Shown here: positions 56,604 through 64,000 of the stretch, piece by piece
Position numbering within the stretch: the stretch's first letter is position 1
Layout: every line of letters starts with the position of its first letter
Origin: Caballeronia sp. LZ062
GTDB taxonomy: Bacteria > Pseudomonadota > Gammaproteobacteria > Burkholderiales > Burkholderiaceae
Direction: 5' to 3'
Length of the DNA stretch: 64,000 nucleotides
NCBI RefSeq assembly: GCF_031450785.1
Contig: NZ_JARTWB010000003.1
Location: 124,001-188,000, forward strand
Made by a program: the position numbers and the translations under genes
Notes under the pieces: generated by a model
What the model saw: only the letters and a program-made list of their open reading frames with translations
Database searches by the model: none
What the model was told of the DNA's origin: nothing

Positions 56604-57370
56604 CAACGGGCAGCGTCCAACCTATCGTCAGCATTCGCGAACTCACGAAGTCGTTCGGCGCGCATCGCGTACTGAACGGCATCGACTTCGACATTCAGCC
56701 GAGCCAGGTCGTGGTGGTGATCGGTCCGAGCGGTTCCGGCAAGAGCACGTTTTTGCGCTGCTGCAACGGGCTGGAGCAGCCCGAGCGCGGCACGATCGAT
56801 ATCTGCGGGCACCGGCTCGTCAGTCACGGCACGATGCTCAAGGACCGCGCGCTCAACGCGCTGCGCACCGAAGTGGGCATGGTGTTCCAGTCGTTCAACC
56901 TGTTCCCGCATCTTTCGGTGCTGCACAACATCACGGTGGGTCCGCGGATGCTGCGGGGAGCCTCGAAAGCCGACGCGGAAGCCGCCGCGCTTGCCCTGCT
57001 CAAGAAGGTGGGCCTCGAGCACAAGGCGCATGCGATGCCCGCGAGCCTTTCGGGCGGCCAGAAGCAGCGCGTCGCCATCGCGCGCGCATTGGCGATGCAG
57101 CCGCGCGTCATGCTCTTCGACGAACCGACTTCGGCGCTCGACCCCGAACTCGTGGGCGAAGTGCTGCAGGTCATGAAGCTGCTCGCATCGGAAGGCATGA
57201 CGATGCTCGTCGTCACGCACGAAATGGGCTTCGCGAAGGAAGTGGCGGATGTCGTGGTCGTGATGGACGGCGGCGAGATCGTCGAAGCGGGACCGCCCGC
57301 TCAGATTTTCTCGACGCCGTCGCAGCCTCGCACGCGCTCGTTCCTGCAGGCCGTGCTGTCGCGCGCATGA
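56600..57370 (+). CDS. Polar amino-acid ABC transporter ATP-binding protein
   Basis: A 256-residue ABC ATPase. Walker A is GPSGSGKST, the Q-loop [16 protein letters not shown] is diagnostic of the amino-acid import group, the signature is [17 protein letters not shown], Walker [14 protein letters not shown], and the switch His is in VVTHEMGFA. It completes a three-component importer with the two genes upstream and overlaps hutD by 4 bases, tying transport to histidine catabolism. Confidence 0.95.
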   Translation: MTTGSVQPIVSIRELTKSFGAHRVLNGIDFDIQPSQVVVVIGPSGSGKSTFLRCCNGLEQPERGTIDICGHRLVSHGTMLKDRALNALRTEVGMVFQSFNLFPHLSVLHNITVGPRMLRGASKADAEAAALALLKKVGLEHKAHAMPASLSGGQKQRVAIARALAMQPRVMLFDEPTSALDPELVGEVLQVMKLLASEGMTMLVVTHEMGFAKEVADVVVVMDGGEIVEAGPPAQIFSTPSQPRTRSFLQAVLSRA

Positions 57371-57915
57371 ACCTGACCTTGATACGCGGCGATGCGCTCG
57401 TGGCGTCGCCGTGGAAGAACGGCGGCGGCATCACGCGCGAGATCGCGTCCCGTGAACACGCCTGGCGCGTGAGCATGGCCGATATCGATCGTGACGGGCC
57501 GTTCTCCCGTTTCGACGGCATCGACCGGCTGTTGATGGTGCTCGACGGCGTGGGCGTGACGCTCGGCGGCCCTCGCCTCCTGCAGGCATTCGACGTCGAG
57601 CGCTTTCCCGGCGAAACGCCCGTTGCGGCGCATCTCGCGAGCGGGCCGGTGCGCGTGCTGAATGTGATGACGCACCGCGGCGTCGCGCGGGCCTCGGTCG
57701 ATATCCTGCGCACGCCGGGCCGCCAGCGGCTCGCCGCCGATACGGCGCTGCTGCTTTGCGCGCAGGGTTCGCTGGAAGTGCGGGCCGGCGCGACGCGCAT
57801 CGCGCTGACCCGATTCGACACGCTTCGCATCGACCGCGCGGATGCCGTCGAAATCGATATACAAGGAGACGGCGTGGCGGTGTGCACGTCCCTGGATACG
57901 GAAGTTGACTCATGA
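57367..57915 (+). CDS. hutD: HutD family protein
   Basis: A 182-residue bicupin-type protein. The family start is visible: [20 protein letters not shown], then [20 protein letters not shown], and [13 protein letters not shown]. HutD occurs in hut operons and is thought to limit or tune histidine breakdown, but no enzyme activity is settled. The gene overlaps the ABC ATPase and hutF genes by 4 bases on each side. Confidence 0.92.
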   Translation: MNLTLIRGDALVASPWKNGGGITREIASREHAWRVSMADIDRDGPFSRFDGIDRLLMVLDGVGVTLGGPRLLQAFDVERFPGETPVAAHLASGPVRVLNVMTHRGVARASVDILRTPGRQRLAADTALLLCAQGSLEVRAGATRIALTRFDTLRIDRADAVEIDIQGDGVAVCTSLDTEVDS

Positions 57916-59312
57916 ATTCATCCACGAAATCGCTTTTCGCGGCGCATGCGCTGCTGCCGGATGGCTGGCGCACCAACGTGCTGCTCGAATGGAGCGACGT
58001 CGGCACGCTCGTCGCCGTCACGCCCGATACCACTGTCGTTCCGGCCGACGCCGCGCGGGCGGCGGGGCCGGTGCTCCCCGGCATGCCGAATCTGCATTCG
58101 CACGCGTTTCAGCGCGCCATGGCGGGCCTCACCGAATATCGCGCCAATCCCACGGACAGTTTCTGGAGCTGGCGCGACCTGATGTACCGCTTCGCCGCGC
58201 GCATCACGCCGGAAACGCTCGGTGCAATCGCGCGCTGGCTGTATGTCGAGATGCTCAAGGCGGGATACACGTCGGTCTGCGAGTTCCACTACGTGCACCA
58301 CGCGCAGGACGGCAGCCGCCACGCGCACCCGGCCGAAATGGCGCAGCGCGTGGTGGATTCCGCGAGCGAAACCGGCATCGGCATGACCATGCTGCCGGTG
58401 CTCTACCAGTACAGCGGCTTCGGCGCGCAGCCGCCGCGCGCCGACCAGCGCCGCTTCATCAACGAGACCGACGCCTTTCTCGAACTTCTCGGCTCGTTGC
58501 GCGCGGCGCGTCCGGAGAACGGCGCGCTGCGCTACGGGATCGCGCCGCATTCGCTGCGCGCCGTCTCCGAGGATGCATTGCGGGCGGCGCTCGACGGGCT
58601 CGATGCCGTGTCGCCGGGCGCGCCCGTGCACATTCACATCGCGGAGCAAACCGCGGAAGTCGATGCCTGTCTCGCGGCGCTCGGCGCGCGGCCCGTTCAA
58701 TGGCTGCTCGACCGTTTCGATGTCGACGCGCGCTGGTGCCTGGTGCATGCGACGCACGTCGACGAAGCCGAAACGCTCGCGCTCGCGAAGAGCGGCGCGA
58801 TCGCCGGCCTGTGCCCCACGACCGAAGCCAATCTCGGCGACGGACTGTTCCCTGCCATCGACTACCTCGATGCAGGCGGCGCGTTCGGCATCGGCTCGGA
58901 CAGCCATATCGGCGTCGACTGGCGTTCCGAATTGCGTCTGCTCGAATATGGCCAGCGGCTCACGCGGCGTCAACGCAATGTGCTGGCTTCGCCGCGGACT
59001 TCGCATGTGGCGGACCGCCTGTATCAGAGCGCGCTCGCGGGCGGCGCGCGGGCGACCGGCCGCGCGTGCGGCGCTCTCGAGGCGGGCGCGCGAGCGGACT
59101 GGATCGTGCTCGATCCCGATCATCCCGATCTCGCCGAGAAGACCAGCGCGACGTGGCTCTCGTCCGCCGTCTTCTGCGAGCACGGCGAAACACCGGTGCG
59201 CGATCTCTTCGTGGGCGGCGAACAGGTGATCCGCGAGCGGCGTCATCGCGACGAAGCCGCACATTACGCGAACTATCGCCGGGCGCTGGCGCAGCTTCTC
59301 GCCGACGCCTGA
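57912..59312 (+). CDS. hutF: Formimidoylglutamate deiminase
   Basis: A 466-residue zinc-dependent amidohydrolase converting N-formimidoyl-L-glutamate to N-formyl-L-glutamate and ammonia. Metal ligands are H62 and H64 (MPNLHSHAFQRAM), with further His in VHIHIAEQTAEVDA and WCLVHATHVDEAE and the Asp in GIGSDSHIGVDW. Its presence shows the two-step HutF-HutG route rather than direct HutG/FtcD hydrolysis. It overlaps hutD by 4 bases and is 28 bases from hutG. Confidence 0.95.
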   Translation: MNSSTKSLFAAHALLPDGWRTNVLLEWSDVGTLVAVTPDTTVVPADAARAAGPVLPGMPNLHSHAFQRAMAGLTEYRANPTDSFWSWRDLMYRFAARITPETLGAIARWLYVEMLKAGYTSVCEFHYVHHAQDGSRHAHPAEMAQRVVDSASETGIGMTMLPVLYQYSGFGAQPPRADQRRFINETDAFLELLGSLRAARPENGALRYGIAPHSLRAVSEDALRAALDGLDAVSPGAPVHIHIAEQTAEVDACLAALGARPVQWLLDRFDVDARWCLVHATHVDEAETLALAKSGAIAGLCPTTEANLGDGLFPAIDYLDAGGAFGIGSDSHIGVDWRSELRLLEYGQRLTRRQRNVLASPRTSHVADRLYQSALAGGARATGRACGALEAGARADWIVLDPDHPDLAEKTSATWLSSAVFCEHGETPVRDLFVGGEQVIRERRHRDEAAHYANYRRALAQLLADA

Positions 59313-59340
59313 CGCAACCGTCATCCGATCTCAAGACGAC

Positions 59341-60159
59341 ATGAACGATCTCTTCTCACTCGAACGCGGCGATGCGCCGCTCCTGATCTCGATTCCTCAT
59401 CTGGGCACGCACATTCCCGATGCCCTGCGCGACCGGTACACGGACATTGCGCTGACGGTCGCGGATACCGACTGGCATCTCGACCGCCTTTATGGATTCG
59501 CCCGCGCGATGGGCGCGACGATTCTCGGCGCGCGCGTGTCGCGCTACGTGATCGACCTGAACCGCCCTTCGAACGACGAGAGCCTGTATCCCGGGCAGAC
59601 CACGACATCGCTGTGCCCGACCGAGACCTTTCGCGGCGCGCCGCTGTATCGCGAGGGCTGCGCGCCGGACGTGGCCGAGCGTGATCGTCGCGTGGCCGCA
59701 TATTGGCAGCCGTATCATCACGCGCTGAAGGAGGAACTTGCGCGTCTGCGACGTCAGCACCCGAACGTGCTGCTGTGGGAAGCGCACTCGATCGCGAGCG
59801 TGCTGCCGCGTCTTTTCGAAGGCAAGCTGCCGGATCTGAACATCGGGACGCAGGATGGCCGGACCGCCGCGCGATCCGTGCAGGAAGCTGTGGAGCGCGC
59901 CGCCGCGGCGAGTCCGTTCACCTGGGTCGTCAACGGCCGTTTTAAGGGCGGCTTCATCACGCGGCATGGCGGGGCGCCGCACGACGGCGTGCATGCGGTG
60001 CAGTTGGAAATGTGCCAGTCCACCTACATGAGCGAGGACCCGCCGTTCGAATACCTGCCCGAGGTGGCGCGTAAGGTGGAGCCGGTTGTGCGCGGCATGA
60101 TGAGCGGTGCGCTGGACGCCATTGTGGCGCTCAATAGGGGCGGCGCGGGGGCGGACTGA
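59341..60159 (+). CDS. hutG: N-formylglutamate deformylase
   Basis: A 272-residue N-formylglutamate amidohydrolase producing L-glutamate and formate, the last step of the five-step histidine pathway. Family text: LISIPHLGTHIPDALRDRYT, VADTDWHLDRLYGFA, VIDLNRPSNDESLYPGQTT and LLWEAHSI. It closes the operon (ABC importer, hutD, hutF, hutG). Genes for HutH, HutU and HutI are not in the window and must lie elsewhere if the pathway is complete. Confidence 0.95.
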   Translation: MNDLFSLERGDAPLLISIPHLGTHIPDALRDRYTDIALTVADTDWHLDRLYGFARAMGATILGARVSRYVIDLNRPSNDESLYPGQTTTSLCPTETFRGAPLYREGCAPDVAERDRRVAAYWQPYHHALKEELARLRRQHPNVLLWEAHSIASVLPRLFEGKLPDLNIGTQDGRTAARSVQEAVERAAAASPFTWVVNGRFKGGFITRHGGAPHDGVHAVQLEMCQSTYMSEDPPFEYLPEVARKVEPVVRGMMSGALDAIVALNRGGAGAD

Positions 60160-61120
60160 GCGCGGTGCGTTTTCTGCCGGCGGGCATCCGGCGTCGGCAC
60201 CGGCCGTTGAAGCCAGTGCAGTCTATTGGCGGCATCGTGATGCCGCACGAAGGTGTTGCTCGCGTGGGAGCGGGACGACGGCGAGCGAGTCAGAGGGCGA
60301 GCCACCATCAATACTGCTCACCGCACGCGCGATTTTGCAGCAACACATTCGGCTTCGATTCTTCTCAATGCCGCGCAGCATGTACGTGACCAGATCCCAG
60401 CCGCCATCGACTGACAAGCCGATGTGGCACACGCGCACGTACCGGTCATGAAACAGTAGCCGCGTCAGCGTTTCCCGTACGGAAGTCCGCACGGTGCATC
60501 CCATCGTGCGCGCGCCTGCGGAACATGACGATCGACCGAGGCCAACTGGTCATCATCGCAAGTCAAGCGGTGCCCGACTGCAAGTTTATGCAAGAGGCCG
60601 GTGTCATCCTGAACGCAAGGCAATGTCGACACATTAGGCAATGGTAATCAGACGAACTACACGGTCTAGAGGTTCAGCGTGACCGTATTCGCCCCGGGGC
60701 ACTGGTCAACGCCGTCGCGCCAGAATTAATCGACACACCGGTTCTCGCGACGGAACCGACGAAACGCGTCAAAGGATCAGAAGCCATCTCCCATCACGGC
60801 GCGTTTCTCTCGAGCGATGAAGTTCGCTCTATCGACGCGCCCGATCAAGCTTTCAAGCGGCATACGCACTCGCCTCGCCAATCACCGACTGTCCGGCCGT
60901 GAGCCGCGCCCGTTCGCGACCTGCATGAAGAAATTGTCCTCGCAGCACCTTTTCGAGTCCGAATGTGACCTCGCGCGGCCCGGATACCGCCACTACCATC
61001 AAATGGCTTCGACCCGTGACATGCGTCGGTCGCGTTCCACGAGTCAAGCCAGTCAGCGGCCTGATGCCGTTAATAGAAAAAAACGCGCCCACGTGCGACG
61101 TTCATTATTACGGAGACACC
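60160..61120. other. 960-bp gap with decayed coding remnants
   Basis: No intact gene is recognised between hutG and the tannase gene. Part of it (60637-60765) carries a broken short-chain-dehydrogenase sequence. Several short frames on both strands cross the rest, none with a recognisable family or convincing codon pattern. The right end holds the tannase promoter and a CGGAG ribosome site at 61111. Confidence 0.5.
60637..60765 (+). pseudogene. Remnant of a short-chain dehydrogenase (FabG-like)
   Basis: The text GNGNQTNY (60637-60660) matches the SDR active-site Tyr region (GNxGQxNYxAxK). After an in-frame stop and a frame change, the later SDR motif LVNAVAPELIDTPVL appears, which normally lies about 30 residues further on. 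About 20 residues including the catalytic Lys are absent or garbled. It is a small leftover, not a gene. Confidence 0.45.
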
Positions 61121-62821
61121 ATGGCAACACGTCAGTGCTGCATTTCGAGGGCCTCGCGCGTCATCGCGGCCATCGTCACTTCCGCGGCTTCGGCATACAG
61201 CATCGGTGCGACTCTGCCAGCGGGACAGGAAGCCGCCTGCCAGCGTCTTCAGGGCTTCGTGGTCCCCGCTTCGGAAATTGGCGAGCCCACTTCCGGAGCG
61301 AGCGTGACCGCGGTCAAATCGGTCGCCGCGAGCGGAAGCGGAGCAAGCGCGTTACCCGACTACTGTGAGGTGACAGGAAAGATATCCCCGGTGGACAGGT
61401 CCGCGCCCGACATCCAGTTCAAAGTGGCGCTTCCCGCCGGGTGGAACGGCAAGGTCGTGATGTTCGGCGGCGGCGGATTCGACGGCACCATCCCCAATGT
61501 CGCGGGCAACGTACCCAATGGTCCTGTCGATGCGCCGGTTCCTCTCGGCCGCGGTTATGCGACCTTCGCCAGCGACTCGGGGCATCAGGCTAACGCTTTG
61601 GGCTCGCAGGACGGACGCTTCGGTTTGAACGACGAGGCGGTGCGGAACTTCGGCGGCGATGCGCTCAAGAAAACCCACGACGCGGCACTCGCGATCATCG
61701 AAGCCCGCTATGCGCGTTTGCCCCGCAAGGCCTATTTCGCCGGCGGATCGACTGGCGGGCGCGAGGCAGTGACGGCCATTCAGCGTTGGCCGCAGGATTG
61801 GGACGGTGCAATTGCATGTTACCCCGCATGGGACGACGCAGCCGCGCTGCTCGGAGGCCAGCGCATGAGCCGCGCGCTGGCGAAACCGGGCGCGTATCTG
61901 TCGGTGGGTAAGCGCCAGGCCGTGTACGACGCGGCGATGCAGGCTTGCGATGCGCTCGACGGCGTGGCCGACGGCCTCATCAGCGACCAGCGGCAATGCA
62001 ATGAGCGATTCGATCCGTCTGTCGCTACGCTGAACGGTGCGCCGCTGCGCTGCCCGAGGGGCGCAGACACCGGAGATCATTGCTTGTCAGACGCGCAAAT
62101 CGAGGCGTTGAAGACAATCAATTCACCCACGTTGCTGCGGTTTCGGCTGGCGAGCGGCGAGACTTACTATCCCGGGTATAACGTGTGGGGCGCCGATCTT
62201 GGCATCACGACCCGCACTTCACCGGTCGAACCGGTGGTCACGTTCCTCGCATTCGGAACTTCGCAGCCGGCCGAGCCGATGCCGCTCACAGCGCCCTACA
62301 TCAGCGTTCTCACCGATCAATGGATCGAATATGCGGTCACGCGCGATCCGAACTTCAATTCGCTGTCGCTCGACCCGGAGCAACCGGGCGTGTGGGCCAA
62401 CCGTATCAGCGATCTGAGCCAGCAACTCGACGCAAGCACCGATATCGCAGCTTTCAGGCGGCGTGGCGGCAAGCTCCTGCTCGTTCACGGACAATCCGAT
62501 GTACTCGTCAGCACCCGTGCTACGGAGTTGTACTATCGACGGCTGCAAGAGCAGTTCGGTGTCCACCGCGTCGATTCGTTCGTCCGCTTCTATGAGATCC
62601 CCGGCATGGGCCACGCTGCCAGCAGCACCTTCAATGCCACCTGGGACTCTCTGTCGGCGCTCGCGCAGTGGGTCGAGAGAGACAGGGAGCCAGTCGCGCA
62701 GGTGACGACCGACACGGCCGGCGTGCCGGGCCGCACGCGACCGCTCTGCGACTATCCAAAGTGGCCCCGGTATGAAGGCGGTGACGTCAACGACGCTGCT
62801 TCCTTCCGGTGTGTGCATTAA
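61121..62821 (+). CDS. Secreted tannase/feruloyl-esterase family hydrolase
   Basis: A 566-residue exported alpha/beta hydrolase. The ATG at 61121 follows CGGAG and begins a signal peptide (to about 33). The catalytic triad is S210 (AGGSTGGREA), D460 (VHGQSDVLVS) and H498 (PGMGHAASS). The calcium-site text CDALDGVADGLISD (276-289) is typical of the family. It splits ester bonds of gallic, ferulic or similar phenolic acids. The two cysteines that normally flank the Ser and His (CS-D-HC) are Gly209 and Ala499 here. It sits 8 kb from a gallate operon. Exact substrate unknown. Confidence 0.9.
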   Translation: MATRQCCISRASRVIAAIVTSAASAYSIGATLPAGQEAACQRLQGFVVPASEIGEPTSGASVTAVKSVAASGSGASALPDYCEVTGKISPVDRSAPDIQFKVALPAGWNGKVVMFGGGGFDGTIPNVAGNVPNGPVDAPVPLGRGYATFASDSGHQANALGSQDGRFGLNDEAVRNFGGDALKKTHDAALAIIEARYARLPRKAYFAGGSTGGREAVTAIQRWPQDWDGAIACYPAWDDAAALLGGQRMSRALAKPGAYLSVGKRQAVYDAAMQACDALDGVADGLISDQRQCNERFDPSVATLNGAPLRCPRGADTGDHCLSDAQIEALKTINSPTLLRFRLASGETYYPGYNVWGADLGITTRTSPVEPVVTFLAFGTSQPAEPMPLTAPYISVLTDQWIEYAVTRDPNFNSLSLDPEQPGVWANRISDLSQQLDASTDIAAFRRRGGKLLLVHGQSDVLVSTRATELYYRRLQEQFGVHRVDSFVRFYEIPGMGHAASSTFNATWDSLSALAQWVERDREPVAQVTTDTAGVPGRTRPLCDYPKWPRYEGGDVNDAASFRCVH

Positions 62822-62831
62822 GCGAGAAAGA

Positions 62832-62861
62832 GCCGTCGAGCACGGGCAACGACGGCCATTT
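62832..62861 (+). terminator. Terminator-like hairpin after the tannase gene
   Basis: A 7-base stem GCCGTCG / CGACGGC, then CATTTTG, 10 bases after the stop codon. Confidence 0.6.
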
Positions 62862-63455
62862 TGCTCGGTCGATCCGTGCCGTTTGCGACGCTTCATTGGT
62901 TCGGCAAAGGCTTAATGCGCGGCACTCGCGGTACCGTTTCAACGAGCCTCGAAGAGCACGCCGTCGCCCGGCGTGCATCCTCTTGACGAGAGAACCGACC
63001 GGCAGCGCTTGCCTTGTCCTGCTCAAAGCGTGCCGCGCCCGCTGAATGCGAAGCGGGCGTCACCACATTTCGCGTTGAGCGGCCGCTAGCCGGATCGAAC
63101 GTGGCGTCCGGGCATTGTGAATGGACATGTTTTGCAACGTCCGGCAAGCGACGTCAGGACGGTCCTGACGTTCGCATAAGAGGGACGCGAAGCTCGGGAA
63201 ATCGGTAAGCGGGACGGTGTTTCGCTTTCGAACCGACGAATAGCGCAACATCGCCCGTCCGAATTCGGCGACCGCGTTCTGGCCTGCCATGCGTCAGAGG
63301 GCAAACCACATTGCGAGGCGCAAGTGCTTACCGAGCCGCACCCAGTCAGCGACTGATTAAGGATTTGGCTCAACGCGAACGTGACCCCGCGGCTGACTCG
63401 CCAGCAGCATCTTCCGAACTGAGTTCCAAAGAGCTGTACTTCAAATCCGCGTGAC
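62862..63455. other. 594-bp gap without a recognised gene
   Basis: No family is recognised in any frame. An 8-base hairpin (CGCCCGCT / AGCGGGCG, 63036-63059) lacks a T run. The sequence has more irregular frames than neighbouring genes, as in decayed DNA. Confidence 0.5.
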
Positions 63456-63638
63456 CTATTCGGCCGCCGCCTCCACCTCCACATGTTCGGGTTCAAACCC
63501 CTGTTCGCTAACTGCGAGCCTGACAATCTCTGGGCTCGCGCAACCACTAATCCCACCGATCACGTCTCCATTGACGATCAGATGCCCGGACCATTGCCCG
63601 CTCGGCGCACGAAATATCTTGAGTATGAGCGACTTCAT
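63456..63638 (-). CDS. Small protein of unknown function
   Basis: A 60-residue protein from the ATG at 63638: MKSLILKIFRAPSGQWSGHL followed by IVNGDVIGGISGCASPEIV and an acidic tail (EHVEVEAAAE). The pattern of a beta-rich strand pair with GQWSG and a short acidic C terminus looks like a real small Burkholderiaceae protein, but I cannot name a family. The frame is open further upstream, yet the upstream part reads as random. A weak ribosome site precedes the start. Confidence 0.6.
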   Translation of the reverse strand: MKSLILKIFRAPSGQWSGHLIVNGDVIGGISGCASPEIVRLAVSEQGFEPEHVEVEAAAE

Positions 63639-63828
63639 TGAATTAGAACCTATGACGTGAAAGACGAGGCAGCGTGATGAGCTCGCCGAGAAGTCGCCTG
63701 CCAATGCTCCGATACGCAATGCAGATAACCACCATGCCACGGCGGACATTGCGCGGCCACACCTGATAGAACGGCAAATGCACGTCCACGAAAGCAGAAA
63801 GCAGAAAGCGCCCTAACTTTGCAGGCGC

Positions 63829-64000
63829 TCAGCCTACGAACGGCAGCTTGCGCTCACGCGCCTGCGCCAGCATCGATACGGTGATCTTCCGCACCTCCAG
63901 CTTGCTCTGCGTGATGTGCGAGCGCAGCAGCATGGCCGCTTCACCGCACTTGCCACGGTCGATGAAGCGAAGCATCTTCGCGTGTTCCTCGTAAGTTGCG
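63829..64000 (-). CDS. GntR-family (FCD domain) regulator, C-terminal part
   Basis: The last 56 residues of a FadR-type GntR regulator run leftwards from the right edge: ATYEEHAKMLRFIDRGKCGE, AAMLLRSHITQSKLEVRKIT and ending KLPFVG. The EHxxMLxFIDxGxxxEAxxLLxxHI pattern, with its two His ligands, is the FCD effector domain's C-terminal half. The DNA-binding domain and the regulated gene are outside the window. Confidence 0.85.
   Translation of the reverse strand, partial: ATYEEHAKMLRFIDRGKCGEAAMLLRSHITQSKLEVRKITVSMLAQARERKLPFVG

Noticed and set aside
55967..57370. 467-residue frame ending in the ABC ATPase
   Set aside because: Upstream part overlaps the permease in a shadow frame; the ATPase starts at 56600 after GCAGGAGG.
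63036..63059. Terminator or attachment site in the right-hand gap
   Set aside because: An 8-base hairpin with no T run, no adjoining gene end and no tRNA or integrase nearby.
63791..63809. Tandem repeat of AAAGCAG
   Set aside because: Fewer than three copies of a 7-base unit in a short gap; too small to mean anything by itself.

Overview
The window is a chromosomal stretch of a high-GC betaproteobacterium. Gene families, local gene orders and AGGAG-type ribosome sites point to the Burkholderia/Paraburkholderia/Caballeronia group; the genus call is inference. Genes are dense and arranged as short operons with many 1-8 nt overlaps. I saw no rRNA, tRNA, CRISPR array, insertion sequence or prophage.

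Layout. 1-1.5 kb: end of a split transketolase (N subunit partial, C subunit). 1.5-5.9 kb (minus): a four-gene, translationally coupled operon DUF3348 - DUF802 (MotA/TolQ-like channel with a very long coiled-coil tail) - OmpA/MotB-like - DUF2894, which looks like an uncharacterised ion-driven envelope motor related in architecture to ZorAB. 6.0-12.4 kb (minus): L-arabinose operon (arabonate dehydratase, arabinose 1-dehydrogenase, AraF/AraG/AraH ABC importer) with a divergent LysR gene. 13.4-15.1 kb: intact class C beta-lactamase next to an ampR gene that has lost its middle. 15.1-20.4 kb: MarR-controlled aromatic-acid type efflux operon (FUSC, DUF1656, HlyD, NodT outer-membrane factor). 20.4-25.0 kb: a reactive-chlorine/oxidant defence module: methionine-rich MxKDx peptide, periplasmic molybdopterin oxidoreductase and membrane cytochrome b on one strand, ECF sigma and NrsF-type anti-sigma on the other, with exact GTAACC-N16-CGAA promoters facing both ways. 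25.0-27.3 kb: NmrA-like reductase, GST, TetR. 27.4-30.2 kb: divergent galactarate dehydratase and 5-dehydro-4-deoxyglucarate dehydratase. 30.2-31.8 kb: DUF2322 protein and a porin. 32-35.8 kb (minus): curli operon csgE-F-G-B-A, with palindromic operator-like sites and a possible small divergent gene upstream. 36.3-48.3 kb: Tat-exported alpha/beta hydrolase and LysR, GGDEF-EAL protein, hybrid histidine kinase, small propeller-like protein, TPR-HTH regulator divergent from DUF899/DUF2182 genes, chemoreceptor. 48.4-53.6 kb (minus): gallate catabolism (gallate dioxygenase, MFS transporter, oxalomesaconate hydratase, CHA aldolase, and an unsecreted ModA-like protein). 54.4-60.2 kb: IclR regulator, polar amino-acid ABC importer and hutD-hutF-hutG for the last steps of histidine breakdown. 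61.1-62.8 kb: secreted tannase/feruloyl-esterase family hydrolase. The right end has a small conserved-looking protein and the C-terminal part of a GntR-family regulator.

How it works together. The window is rich in plant-derived carbon use: arabinose and galactarate routes both lead to alpha-ketoglutarate semialdehyde; a secreted tannase-family enzyme could supply gallate to the dioxygenase pathway; the hut genes release glutamate and formate. Around these sit surface functions (curli, porin, chemoreceptor, c-di-GMP protein) and stress functions (efflux, oxidant scavenging, beta-lactamase).
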